Positions 6,978-16,626 of a stretch of DNA of 56,701 nucleotides are shown here, piece by piece. Position numbers and translations under genes: made by a program. The stretch covers positions 1-56,701 of the forward strand of contig CAKPEJ010000006.1 in the NCBI GenBank assembly GCA_934149325.1. The letters are read 5' to 3'. Origin of the DNA: an uncultured Bacilli bacterium (lineage in GTDB: Bacteria; Bacillota_I; Bacilli_A; RF39; UBA660). The notes beneath the pieces were generated by a model. That model made no database searches. It was given only the letters and a program-made list of their open reading frames with translations, and was not told the DNA's origin. Numbering within the stretch: position 1 is the stretch's first letter; each line of letters opens with the position of its first letter.

Positions 6978-8012
6978 TTAAAATATATTACCTTTACTCT
7001 TTTTGTTTAAATTTACATATACTGGTTCTTTATGAACTACTTTTTTATTAAATGTTACTTCTATATATCCAACTTTATTTTTCTTAATAACAGATTTATA
7101 TAAATTAACATTTAATTTAATTTTATCTCTTTCGTTATCTTTTAGTAAATAATAATAATTATTTTTTACATATAGTTTGTTTTTATACTTTTTACTCTTA
7201 ATATTTAATTTATTTTTATTTATTATTTTGTATTTTTTATAATTATTAAAGCCGTATTCGTACAACTCTACGTGTGTATCAAAATCTTTAGGATCATTAA
7301 GAGTAACTGCTATTAAATTTATATCATTTTTACTGGCACTTGTTACTAAAGTCCTTCTAGCTTTCTTTGTGAAGCCAGTTTTTCCACCTGTAGTATATTT
7401 ATATTTGAATAAAAGTTTATTTTTATTTGTCCACGAATAAGTTTTTAAATCGGATTTAACAACTATTTTTTTTGTACTATCAATTTCTCTAAATTCATAT
7501 AAATTATTTGCATAACTCATAAGAAGAGCCATATCATAAGCAGTAGAATAATTTTCTTCTGTTTCATCTAATCCATGTGGATTTTTAAAGATTGTATTTT
7601 TCATTCCAATTTCTATAGCTTTATCATTCATTAGTTTTACAAATTTTTCATGTCCACCTAAATAGTCCTCTATAGCAAGAGCAGCATCATTACCACTTCT
7701 TAATAATAGTCCATATACTAGATCTCTCAAAGTTAATGTCTCATTAACTGATATGTATATTCCAGAACCATATGATTTTAATATACTTTCATTGGTTGTT
7801 ACCTCATAATCTAGTTTACCTGATTCTACTGCTAAAACTGCTGTCATAATCTTTGTTGTACTTGCAATCAAATGTTTTTCATCAATATTTTTTGCAAATA
7901 AAATTCTTTTTGAATCTTGATCATACAATATTGCACTTTTACTTGTACTTGCAAGACCATGAACATTTAAAGGAATTAAAAAAATCACTAAAGAAATAAT
8001 TATTTTTTTCAT
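6978..8012 (-). CDS. D-alanyl-D-alanine carboxypeptidase (peptidase S11, DacF/DacB-like)
   Basis: A 344-aa penicillin-binding protein with a signal peptide (about residues 1-20) and all three active-site motifs: STTK (Ser51-Lys54), SGN (106-108) and KTG (211-213). It trims the terminal D-Ala from peptidoglycan stem peptides outside the membrane. The C-terminal PBP5-like beta domain is present (about residues 245-340), but no terminal amphipathic anchor helix is obvious. Location upstream of rluB matches the Bacillus spore-cortex dacB region, so a sporulation role is possible but unproven. GAGGT precedes the start. Confidence 0.9.
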   Translation of the reverse strand: MKKIIISLVIFLIPLNVHGLASTSKSAILYDQDSKRILFAKNIDEKHLIASTTKIMTAVLAVESGKLDYEVTTNESILKSYGSGIYISVNETLTLRDLVYGLLLRSGNDAALAIEDYLGGHEKFVKLMNDKAIEIGMKNTIFKNPHGLDETEENYSTAYDMALLMSYANNLYEFREIDSTKKIVVKSDLKTYSWTNKNKLLFKYKYTTGGKTGFTKKARRTLVTSASKNDINLIAVTLNDPKDFDTHVELYEYGFNNYKKYKIINKNKLNIKSKKYKNKLYVKNNYYYLLKDNERDKIKLNVNLYKSVIKKNKVGYIEVTFNKKVVHKEPVYVNLNKKSKGNIF

Positions 8013-8050
8013 ATCTATACCTCAATTTATAATATGATCTATTTAAAAAA

Positions 8051-8071
8051 AAAGACTTGAAAAAAGTCTTT
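8051..8071 (-). terminator. Terminator of the lipoprotein gene
   Basis: Eight-base-pair stem AAAGACTT/AAGTCTTT followed by at least eight T on the minus strand; overlaps the TAA stop. Confidence 0.75.
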
Positions 8072-8678
8072 ATTCAACATATGTACCATGTAATTTTTCT
8101 AAATCAGTATCACTTAATGAATCAATTTTCCATTCATTTTTATCATCTTTAGTCAAAGTAAATTCAATTTTATATTTTACAGTGTCTGTAACTTTTTCCA
8201 TCAATGATAGTTTGTAATCTTGAAATTTATCATCATCTATATCAGAATCTGTTGTTGTAATTTTATCTGTTTCAGTTGTTTGATCTGTTGTAGTTTTATT
8301 TTCTGTAGTAGTTTTTTCTTCTTTTTTAAATTCATCTCTATGATCATTTAAATATGTATCAGCATTTGATATTGCAGCCCCATAATTTAAAACAGTTACT
8401 TCTACTTCAACTACAGCTGTATCATCTTCTATAACTTCATCAGTTATTTTATATTTCATATTTTTATATTGATTAGTCATAAGAGTTTTATATCTACTCT
8501 TATAATCATCATTTGTAAACGCAGATTCAATTGTATCTTTTAATTGATCTATTACATCTGTATGCTCATTCTTGTATTTATCTAAGAATTCTGATACTTT
8601 TTGTTTAGGTGTTGCTGTTGCACCTAAAGTACATGCAGATAGAACTATTACCATTAATGCTACTATTAACTTTTTCAT
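8070..8678 (-). CDS. Secreted lipoprotein of unknown function
   Basis: A 202-aa protein with a short signal peptide ending in the lipobox LSAC (Cys at about residue 16), so it should be lipidated and held on the outer face of the membrane; lgt is present in this window. Two folded segments, each helix followed by strands (about residues 25-110 and 145-200), flank a Thr/Glu/Lys-rich linker at 117-142. The segments look like repeated DUF4878-like lumazine/NTF2-type units, but that is a weak impression. AAGGAGG precedes the ATG. Monocistronic. Confidence 0.75.
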   Translation of the reverse strand: MKKLIVALMVIVLSACTLGATATPKQKVSEFLDKYKNEHTDVIDQLKDTIESAFTNDDYKSRYKTLMTNQYKNMKYKITDEVIEDDTAVVEVEVTVLNYGAAISNADTYLNDHRDEFKKEEKTTTENKTTTDQTTETDKITTTDSDIDDDKFQDYKLSLMEKVTDTVKYKIEFTLTKDDKNEWKIDSLSDTDLEKLHGTYVE

Positions 8679-8747
8679 TTTTTTCCTCCTTCTTTTTATA
8701 ATTTGTTTATTTATATATTTTTTATACTTTTTTTTGAAAAAAAATAA

Positions 8748-8775
8748 AAAATGAGAACATTTATTTTCTCATTTT
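8748..8775 (-). terminator. Terminator of the surface-protein operon
   Basis: Ten-base-pair stem AAAATGAGAA/TTCTCATTTT with an eight-base loop and T-rich tail on the minus strand. The upstream arm lies inside the last codons of the 726-aa gene. Confidence 0.7.
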
Positions 8776-10941
8776 CTTTCTTAAAACAAATAGAACTGCA
8801 ATAATTAAAACAATTGATGTAATTATAATTCCATATTTTATTACTGTTTGTCCTGTTCTTATAGAAACAATTAATTCTGCATTTGATGTAGCATCTGTTG
8901 AAACTATTATTTGTTTATTTACTATAGTTGCAGAATTTTTTGCGTATCCTTCTTCATTTATTTCAACTACTGCACTTGCAGGTTCTTTATCAAGCATTTG
9001 ATAACCTTCAGGAGTTTCTAATTCAACTATTCTATATTTTGAATTTGCTTCAATATTTTTAAATGTTGCGACACCATTTTTTGTTTCAAATGTATATTTT
9101 TTTGAATTTGTATCTATATTATATATATTAGTACTTGCACTATCACTATTTGTTTTGGTTAAAGGAGTATCTTCATAAGCACCTGTTTTTTCATTATATT
9201 TTTGTAAAGTAAATGTTCCGCCAGTTAAAAACTTACCATTTTCATCTATTTTATAAAAATTAAATTCGCCTTTTACATTTGTTATTGGAATTATAGTTGG
9301 ATCCTTAGATGCAGCAATTGTTAATTCTTTACAAGTAGAATCTAACGCATATCCAGTTGGTGCTTCTACCATACATAAATAATATTTACCAATAGGTAAT
9401 CCATCTATTAAAATTTGTCCATCATCACTAGTTTCCAACAACATATCAGTAGAACCAGATACACTATAAGTATATTTTTTACTTTTTTCATCTTTTGCTA
9501 ATGGAACTAAATTTTTATTTTCATCATGTAACTGATATTTTGCGCCTTTTAAAAATTCTCCATTTTCACCCGATGGTATTATTATTGCTCTACTTTTATA
9601 ATTTGATATTCTTAATAATCTTTCATTATTTGTAACAATTTTTTTACTATCTTTGTTATAAACCCTAAAATATTTACCATCAATCTCAAAATCATAAATA
9701 TTATCAGGTTCCTTTTTCGAAAGTTCATATCCATCTGGTGCTTTCGTTTCTATAAGTATATAACCTCCATCAGGTAAACCTGATATATTATACATATTAC
9801 TACTATTTAATGTAATTTCAGAAACTGTTCCAGTTTCATTATATACAAAATTATTTCCAGATTGATCAAATGTTAAAGATGGTCCATTTATAGATTTTCT
9901 TATTTCAAAAGTCGCACCATTTATTCCAGAATTTGTATCTCCATCTACTTTATATATTGAAAATGTACCAGCTGAACTTTTTACATATATTTTTTTCTTA
10001 TATTTTTTTCCTTTAGAAGCAAGCACCATATCACTATATTTATTACCATGTGAACCATATTTGTTTGTTAATGAGTAAAAGTGGAAATCTTTTAGCTCAT
10101 AATTTGTTTGTCCAACTTGTTTATATAATGTTACTTCTGTTGGATCATCAATATAATTATATGAATGAATATATAATGTATCTTTTAAATAATCTGTAGA
10201 AATATTAATATTATCTCTATAAATTTCATAATTGACATATCCTCCAACATTATTTAATACTTTTGAATACTCCTTATTATTCAAACTAGGAGTTAATAAT
10301 ACTGGATTATTAGGATTTCCATATTTTTTTATAGTATCAGGAACATTTTCTGCATCTCTTACCATATTAATTGCTTTTACATATTCATTATATAAATCTC
10401 TATTATTTAATACTAATACATCATAAAATGAGTCATATGATGATCTATAATTTGGTTCAAGTTTATTAAAACTATCTCTAGCTCCTGATGTTATTTCCCA
10501 AACAATTATTTGATAAGCAACTAGTTTTATTCTATCTGACCCATAAAATGATCCACTATTACTTTGATATATATTTGATATAAAAGAATCTAATAGTTCT
10601 TTTATATCATTATTTAATTTCATATTATGATTACTATCATTTATCTCCATTTCATTATCAAAGCGAAAACTTTTATTATAAATATTATTTGTACTTAGAA
10701 AATAAACATGTCTATTATCTATTGTTGCTACTGGAAAAACGTATCTTCCATTTGCCATAATATTCAAACATTCATTTGAATTTACACATAATTTATGTGA
10801 ATATTCTGGAATATTATATATTCCTATGGTTTTTAAATCAAATTGATTAAAATTGTAATTATAATTGTAAGCTTTAACATTAAGAATAGGAGAAATAATT
10901 AATGCAATAAATATTAAAATTTTTATAAATTTATTTTTCAT
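8761..10941 (-). CDS. Surface adhesin with thioester-like and SpaA/CnaB domains
   Basis: A 726-aa exported protein with a signal peptide (1-24). Residues about 35-240 resemble Gram-positive thioester domains: LC at 51-52 and YQIIVW with Gln144 and Trp148 would supply the Cys and Gln of an internal thioester. Three SpaA/CnaB-type isopeptide domains follow: about 325-430 (FSIYKVDGD ... ETKAPDGYE), 445-550 (GAKYQLHDE ... VEAPTGY) and 555-685 (FNFYKIDENG ... ELETPEGYQ). Each ends in the usual E-x-P-x-GY loop. The C-terminus lacks LPXTG. Instead VSIRTGQTVIKYG (692-704) precedes a membrane helix and basic tail, and the same motif recurs in the protein at 55026. It is second in an operon, 14 bases after the 1272-aa gene. 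The likely role is covalent adhesion or a cell-surface fibre. Confidence 0.8.
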   Translation of the reverse strand: MKNKFIKILIFIALIISPILNVKAYNYNYNFNQFDLKTIGIYNIPEYSHKLCVNSNECLNIMANGRYVFPVATIDNRHVYFLSTNNIYNKSFRFDNEMEINDSNHNMKLNNDIKELLDSFISNIYQSNSGSFYGSDRIKLVAYQIIVWEITSGARDSFNKLEPNYRSSYDSFYDVLVLNNRDLYNEYVKAINMVRDAENVPDTIKKYGNPNNPVLLTPSLNNKEYSKVLNNVGGYVNYEIYRDNINISTDYLKDTLYIHSYNYIDDPTEVTLYKQVGQTNYELKDFHFYSLTNKYGSHGNKYSDMVLASKGKKYKKKIYVKSSAGTFSIYKVDGDTNSGINGATFEIRKSINGPSLTFDQSGNNFVYNETGTVSEITLNSSNMYNISGLPDGGYILIETKAPDGYELSKKEPDNIYDFEIDGKYFRVYNKDSKKIVTNNERLLRISNYKSRAIIIPSGENGEFLKGAKYQLHDENKNLVPLAKDEKSKKYTYSVSGSTDMLLETSDDGQILIDGLPIGKYYLCMVEAPTGYALDSTCKELTIAASKDPTIIPITNVKGEFNFYKIDENGKFLTGGTFTLQKYNEKTGAYEDTPLTKTNSDSASTNIYNIDTNSKKYTFETKNGVATFKNIEANSKYRIVELETPEGYQMLDKEPASAVVEINEEGYAKNSATIVNKQIIVSTDATSNAELIVSIRTGQTVIKYGIIITSIVLIIAVLFVLRKKMRK

Positions 10942-10955
10942 ATAAATTCCTCCTT

Positions 10956-13900
10956 CTATTCCTCATTATTTTCTTCTATACCACTTTCAGTAGTTTCCAT
11001 TAGTTTCAAGTTTCCTGCTGATATAACATTTATATAATCTCCTGCTTCTTCACCTGATAATGATAACTTAATTTGAAAATAATACTTTTCATCTGGCATT
11101 ATAAGTGTATTAGTAAGTCCACTATAATATAAAATTCCATTTTCCCCTGACCATCCATAATTTTCTTTTAAACTACTATCAAAACTCATTCCTTCTGGAA
11201 TTGTTTCAACTATAGTACCAATATATCCTGGAAAATATTTTGTATTTTCAAGTTCAAATTTATATGTTACTTCTATTTTTGTATTTTTTAAATTTTTAAC
11301 ATCTATTTTTACTTGCTTTGCTTTATTATAATCATGATTTTCTGTTCCTTTTGGTGATATAATTTTTACATTTGTTATATACTTTTCTAGATTTATACCA
11401 AATGATTGACGTAATTTAAGTCCTAAATTAATATATCTTTCTCTTAATTTATTATTATCTACATAAAGTACTTTAGAAATAGCACCTTTATTTTCTTCAA
11501 GCATATAAAATTTTGAATTAATTGAATTTGTATCGCCTTTTGTTTGATCGATTTTTTCATAGTCAGTTACAGTATATTTATTAGAATCAAACTTAATCTT
11601 TACATAATAATATCCTGATTCCAATCCTTTAAATGAATAATTTCCTTCTTTATCAGTAGTTGTTTCATCAACTAATTCATCTTTATCCGATATATATTTT
11701 GTTACTTCACTGTCTTTGTAATCTGATGGTAAATTTGATAATTTATAAAGTTCTACAGTTAAATCTTCTAATTTATTTTCTTTTTCTCCATATAAACCAT
11801 CATAATCAAAATCTTCAAAAACATAACCTGATATTCTTCTATTATAGATTGATACTATTGAATTACCTGTCATATATGCACCTGAAGCTCTATCATTTTT
11901 ATCAATTATTCCAAAATTATTTATATACTCATTTCCTATTTTATTATTTTTTGGAGTTATTGTTAAACTAATACCATCTTTTGAGCCAAAATAATTTTTA
12001 TTTGCAACTTTATTTGTTGTTTCTATTTTAATTGCTTTAACATTTTCAGTATCAACCGTTGTATCAGTCCACTTTACCCATTTATTAAGAGATGGATTTG
12101 ATAATTCTGTACTTAATATACTTCCAGATTTTGTATTTTCATCATTTATATACCATGCTTCATAACCTGATGGTAAATTATTTATTTTAACTGAATATGT
12201 TCCATCAAAGCTTGTGTCTTTTGTGTTTACTGGTAATATATTTATCATTTCTAAATCCATAATATTTCCTGAATTATTATAAGCTTTCATTGTATATGTA
12301 TATGGCTTACCTACTTCTAATAATTGTGGATCTGCAATTCCATTTAATGAAATTTTTCTATTGTTTATTATTGTTACAATATTTGTTAATGTTCTATCAC
12401 TAATTGGTTCAACCGAAGGTTTTGCAATAGCGGCCCCAGAATCATCCATATAGGCTGTTGATTCTATTTCAACCTTAATTTCATGATTTGTTTTGTTTTC
12501 TGTTTCTGGGGCAATATTAGTATATACTGATAGTTCAGAAACAATTCCATCACTATCTATATCCTTTTCTGATATATTATAGATATATTTTTTGTAAGAA
12601 ATATTGTTAAGTACTACATCTTCTACTTTACTTGGTACAGCAGCTGTTTTTTCTTGATAAAATACTAAAGATGTTGGAATATATACACTTATATTTACAG
12701 GTCCATATGTTACTGAAATAGAATTCTTTTTAACTGTAGAATTTATTTTCCAAATTATTGGATCATCTGCTCCTGCTGTAAAAGTGGTTTTTTCTATATC
12801 ACCACTATATGTTCTTATACTATTTATTTTTGATTTTGTTGCTGAAACTAACAAAGTATTTCCATGTTTTCCTTTCGGAGAATCATCATTTCTTACAAAG
12901 TTTGTATATGTTGCTTTTTTATAATTATCCTTATTTATCATTATTTTTTCGTTTTCAGAAGAATTATTAGCAGTTTCACCTAAATAATATTCATTACTAC
13001 CATTTGTAACTGAAGAAACAACTGTTTGATAAGTATTTCCAACTATACTTGGAGCTGATACAATTTTACCTTTCAAAGTAATTGTTATATCAGATGCTGG
13101 ATATACTTTATCAATTGTAAATTTTCCCATAATTATTTTATCTATTTTATCTTCAGCAATTTCTTCAAGATATTTAAAATCAAGATCAGATTTATACTCA
13201 ATACAAGGACCACCATATAAGTTCATTATTTGTTCTTTCGTAAGAGAATCTATTGATGGACATGTACTTGGTGCATTACTTTTTAATTTCCATGCACTTT
13301 TATCCCAACTACCAACTGCGTATTTAACCTCCATATTAACATCATCATAGTTATCAGTACTATTTGTTACTGCTTTTATGTCATAACCTGTTCCTTTATC
13401 TGTTAATAAAACATTTATTGCTGAATTATCAAATTTTATATATGATGTCATTCCTGATTTTAATGTATCACCAACATTATTTTTAGAATTAACATATGAT
13501 AATTTTGTAACTAATTTAAATTCTTCTCCATAATTGAATACATTAGATAAATTTTTACTAGATTTATCGTCTGATTCATAATAAGAAACTTTAGTTACTA
13601 AATCACCAACTACATCTGATTCATATACAACAATAGATACCTTTGATGTATTTACAGTTGATTCAACTGTTATATCACCAGAAACATCTGTTCTATCTAA
13701 ATTATATACAAGTACATTTGAAGTTAAATAATATCCTGTTGGATTTTCACTACTTGAATTTTCTTTATAAATATTTTTTTTATCAAAGAAGAAACCTGTA
13801 GATTTAACATTTCCATTATCATCATTTATTATAGTTGTACCATTTATCTTAGAATCAATATATGGCATTTGATTTATTCTAAATTCTGCACTTGATGAAT

Positions 13901-14774
13901 AATCACTTATAGTTGGTTTTTCAGATAAAGTTCCAGCGCTACTTTTTGTTATAAGCCCATATGTTAATGTATCAGGAATTTTCAAACCTTTAATTCCCTT
14001 TTTAGAATCATATGGAAGATATGTTAATACACCTATTGGAACTGAAATATTATTACCATTTTTTAATACATTACCTGCAAAAGCTTTTACTTCATATTTT
14101 TCTATTTCAGATATAGTTATATTTCCAAAGTTCATTATATGATCATTTGACTGAATAGATTCTGCTTTTGATAATGGTGTAACATTTTCTGTAGATTCTC
14201 TTACCTGAAATATAGGATCAAATGTTTTATTACCAGATAAATGTGTAATATTTGATAATGTTACTCTACTACTTGATTGATCACCTATTTTTGCACTATA
14301 TGCACTTGCTTCATAATATTTATAATTTAATCCATTTATATTTACCATATCTTTTCCCTCTGTATATGGTAAAGAAATTTCAGCTGAAACATTTTCTGGA
14401 ATTAATATATCTATTAAAACATTTCTATCAGAAACATTTTCGTCTGATATACTACTATCTTTTTCTAGTTTATAAGATAAATCATATGATACTTCATCAA
14501 AATTTCTAACAATTTTATTATTATCTTTTGAATCGTTTCCATCTAAATCATTTGAATCAAATGGCGCGGATCCATCAGTTACTTTTGATTTTGTAATATC
14601 AACTTTTGATATTATTTTTCCAGCATAAGGATCATTATTTCCCGCAAAAACTATAAAATAAAATCCTAAAGAAAATAATAAAGCAAATAAAAATACTGAT
14701 TGTTTTTTATTATCTTTTACAAATTGTTTTAAACTGATAATTTTATCATATAATTTATTTTTAAATTTATTCAT
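10956..14774 (-). CDS. Large surface protein with SdrD-B-like domain, N-terminally anchored
   Basis: A 1272-aa protein. A basic start and one membrane helix (about residues 25-43) are followed by about 1200 extracellular residues rich in Ser, Asn and beta segments. A SdrD-B-type Cna-B domain lies near 985-1120 (YVFEDFDYDGLYGEKENKL ... EGNYSFKGLESGYYYVK). Around it are DUF11-like repeat units with phrases such as NNSGNIMDLEMINILPVN and TVVETIPEG-like segments. There is no C-terminal membrane helix or sorting motif; the protein ends in an acidic EENNEE tail, so the N-terminal helix is the only visible anchor unless it is cleaved. It is co-transcribed with the thioester/SpaA protein. AAAGG precedes the ATG. 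Confidence 0.75.
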   Translation of the reverse strand: MNKFKNKLYDKIISLKQFVKDNKKQSVFLFALLFSLGFYFIVFAGNNDPYAGKIISKVDITKSKVTDGSAPFDSNDLDGNDSKDNNKIVRNFDEVSYDLSYKLEKDSSISDENVSDRNVLIDILIPENVSAEISLPYTEGKDMVNINGLNYKYYEASAYSAKIGDQSSSRVTLSNITHLSGNKTFDPIFQVRESTENVTPLSKAESIQSNDHIMNFGNITISEIEKYEVKAFAGNVLKNGNNISVPIGVLTYLPYDSKKGIKGLKIPDTLTYGLITKSSAGTLSEKPTISDYSSSAEFRINQMPYIDSKINGTTIINDDNGNVKSTGFFFDKKNIYKENSSSENPTGYYLTSNVLVYNLDRTDVSGDITVESTVNTSKVSIVVYESDVVGDLVTKVSYYESDDKSSKNLSNVFNYGEEFKLVTKLSYVNSKNNVGDTLKSGMTSYIKFDNSAINVLLTDKGTGYDIKAVTNSTDNYDDVNMEVKYAVGSWDKSAWKLKSNAPSTCPSIDSLTKEQIMNLYGGPCIEYKSDLDFKYLEEIAEDKIDKIIMGKFTIDKVYPASDITITLKGKIVSAPSIVGNTYQTVVSSVTNGSNEYYLGETANNSSENEKIMINKDNYKKATYTNFVRNDDSPKGKHGNTLLVSATKSKINSIRTYSGDIEKTTFTAGADDPIIWKINSTVKKNSISVTYGPVNISVYIPTSLVFYQEKTAAVPSKVEDVVLNNISYKKYIYNISEKDIDSDGIVSELSVYTNIAPETENKTNHEIKVEIESTAYMDDSGAAIAKPSVEPISDRTLTNIVTIINNRKISLNGIADPQLLEVGKPYTYTMKAYNNSGNIMDLEMINILPVNTKDTSFDGTYSVKINNLPSGYEAWYINDENTKSGSILSTELSNPSLNKWVKWTDTTVDTENVKAIKIETTNKVANKNYFGSKDGISLTITPKNNKIGNEYINNFGIIDKNDRASGAYMTGNSIVSIYNRRISGYVFEDFDYDGLYGEKENKLEDLTVELYKLSNLPSDYKDSEVTKYISDKDELVDETTTDKEGNYSFKGLESGYYYVKIKFDSNKYTVTDYEKIDQTKGDTNSINSKFYMLEENKGAISKVLYVDNNKLRERYINLGLKLRQSFGINLEKYITNVKIISPKGTENHDYNKAKQVKIDVKNLKNTKIEVTYKFELENTKYFPGYIGTIVETIPEGMSFDSSLKENYGWSGENGILYYSGLTNTLIMPDEKYYFQIKLSLSGEEAGDYINVISAGNLKLMETTESGIEENNEE

Positions 14775-14856
14775 ACAGCATTACCTTTCTTATCTTATAT
14801 TATACTAATATAATTAAACCATTTTTTTTATTTAAAATCAAGGTTATTAAAAAAAA

Positions 14857-15522
14857 TTATGAATTTTGATTCATAATCTTTGACTTGTTCATAACAGATA
14901 AAATTTCATTTAATTTTTCAAACTTATTTCCGTTATTTTTTATAACACTTATTAACTTATGGTAAATTTTTAATTCATCATCTATTTTTTGATTAAAAAC
15001 CTCAAAAAATAAATATTTTAATTTAGAAAATTCATTATTTTCATACATTTCGTTTATTTCTTTTTCCATAAACTCTTCCGTTTTTTTCTCTCTCCTTGTA
15101 AAGAAAGTATTTTTTTGTTTATTTTTTTCTAATAATTTATAACTTAAAATAGTATATTTAAAATCCTTAGATATTTCTAAAACATCGTTTTCTTCATCTA
15201 AACTTAAATTACTTTTCATAAATGTTTTACCATTTTCATCAAATTCAATTGCAACAACATCATATTCGCATATAAATAATGCTGAATATTTAATTAACTT
15301 TATTGAACTAGGAGAATAAATCTCTGTCTTATCATATAATTTTTCTAAAATTTCTTTACATAAAATAATAGAATCATTTTTTAAAGATTTAAATGTTTCA
15401 TTATCAACTTTAAATGCAGGTATTTTCAATACAAATTCAGGACAATCATCCTCACACCATTCATAAAATTCATATAAATTACTCTTATTAAAATTAAGGG
15501 TTATATCATAAATATAGTTCAT
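14857..15522 (-). CDS. Hypothetical protein, 221 aa
   Basis: No family named with confidence. It starts MNYIYDITLNFNKSNLYEFY and continues with alternating strands and helices, ending in a charged helical region from about residue 140. The opening is faintly like the DUF3603 family of Bacilli. There is no signal peptide. The ATG at 15522 is chosen because GGAGG lies six bases before it; an ATG twelve bases earlier overlaps that signal. It overlaps the 3' end of the upstream small membrane gene by 17 bases, so translation is probably coupled. Confidence 0.65.
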   Translation of the reverse strand: MNYIYDITLNFNKSNLYEFYEWCEDDCPEFVLKIPAFKVDNETFKSLKNDSIILCKEILEKLYDKTEIYSPSSIKLIKYSALFICEYDVVAIEFDENGKTFMKSNLSLDEENDVLEISKDFKYTILSYKLLEKNKQKNTFFTRREKKTEEFMEKEINEMYENNEFSKLKYLFFEVFNQKIDDELKIYHKLISVIKNNGNKFEKLNEILSVMNKSKIMNQNS

Positions 15523-15727
15523 TTTTTCCTCCATCTATGAGTATTGTAAGTAACATAATTACAATACCTAAAATTAAATTTAAACATTCTATACGTCTAC
15601 TAATAAATTTTACATAATCAAAAAAATTATACCCAATATTAAGTAAATTTAAATAAATAATTATATATGAACAACTTATTACAGTTAAACCAAATCCAAA
15701 TAAAAACCAAAATATCCTAAATGGCAT
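15506..15727 (-). CDS. Small two-helix membrane protein, 73 aa
   Basis: The 73 residues hold two hydrophobic stretches (about 5-28 and 48-64) separated by a charged loop (KFISRRIE). AGGTGA precedes the ATG at good spacing. It overlaps the start of the 221-aa gene, and its last codons carry that gene's Shine-Dalgarno. No family recognised. The pair is divergent from uppP. Confidence 0.6.
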   Translation of the reverse strand: MPFRIFWFLFGFGLTVISCSYIIIYLNLLNIGYNFFDYVKFISRRIECLNLILGIVIMLLTILIDGGKNELYL

Positions 15728-15799
15728 TTTACATCACCTACATAATTGTATTTATTATTTTTAAATTTTAGTATATAATTATAATAAGGATGTGATAAA

Positions 15800-16600
15800 A
15801 TGTTATTTTTTAAATATGTAATTTTAGGTATTATTCAAGGTTTTACTGAACCTCTTCCTATTTCATCGTCTGGTCATTTAAGAATATTTAAATCATTATT
15901 TAATAGTGAAGTATTAAGTGACATGAATTTTGAAATAGTAGTTAATTTTGGGTCTTTAATAGCTATATTAATATTATATAGAAAAGAAATAATTTCTATT
16001 ATAAAAGACTTTTTTATGTTCTTAAAGACTAAAGAAAAAAAGTATGAAACAAATTATAAATATGCATGGCTTATTGTAGTTGGTACTATACCAGCGGCTT
16101 TACTTGGATTATTTGTAAAAGACTTTATTGAAAAATATTTTACAACAAAATTAGTTGGATTAATGCTTATAATAACTGCTTTATTACTTTATGTGATTAA
16201 AGATATTAAAGGATCTAAAACAAAGAAAGATATGACTATAAAAGATGCTATAAAAATTGGATTATTTCAAGTAATTGCACTTTTACCTGGTATAAGCAGA
16301 AGTGGTGCTACAGTAGTTGGTGGTATGAAATCTGATTTAAACAGAGAAACTGCTATTAATTATTCATTTATGCTTTATATTCCAATTAGTGTTGCAAGTA
16401 TGGCACTTGGTGTTAGTGATTTAATTAGTGCTGGAAATTTAAATGAATTATTTATTCCATATTTAGTAAGTATGATAGCTGCTGGATTTGTTACTTATTT
16501 TGCTGCTAAACTATTTATAGATATTATGAAAAAAGGAAAATTAATATATTTTTCAATATATTGCTTTATAGTTGGAATAATAACATTTATTATATTTTAA
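15800..16600 (+). CDS. uppP: Undecaprenyl-diphosphatase UppP/BacA
   Basis: This 266-aa integral membrane enzyme hydrolyses undecaprenyl diphosphate to the monophosphate, recycling the lipid carrier for peptidoglycan synthesis, and contributes to bacitracin resistance. Both signature motifs are present: GFTEPLPISSSGHL near residue 14 and LPGISRSGATVVGG near 160. Seven to eight hydrophobic helices and a normal family length are seen. The expected family motif reads TEFLPISSSGH; here Phe is Pro (TEPLPISSSGH), a modest variation seen in other Bacilli. AAGGATG precedes the ATG. Confidence 0.95.
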   Translation: MLFFKYVILGIIQGFTEPLPISSSGHLRIFKSLFNSEVLSDMNFEIVVNFGSLIAILILYRKEIISIIKDFFMFLKTKEKKYETNYKYAWLIVVGTIPAALLGLFVKDFIEKYFTTKLVGLMLIITALLLYVIKDIKGSKTKKDMTIKDAIKIGLFQVIALLPGISRSGATVVGGMKSDLNRETAINYSFMLYIPISVASMALGVSDLISAGNLNELFIPYLVSMIAAGFVTYFAAKLFIDIMKKGKLIYFSIYCFIVGIITFIIF

Positions 16601-16622
16601 AAGGTATCAAATGATACCTTTT
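16599..16622. terminator. Bidirectional terminator, uppP / rmuC
   Basis: Perfect eleven-base-pair stem AAAAGGTATCA/TGATACCTTTT with a two-base loop between convergent genes. Confidence 0.85.
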
Positions 16623-16626
16623 TCTT

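Noticed and set aside
8761..14774. LPXTG sortase signals or a sortase gene in the surface operon
   Set aside because: No LPXTG-like motif lies before either terminal region, and no protein in the window has the sortase TLxTC motif.
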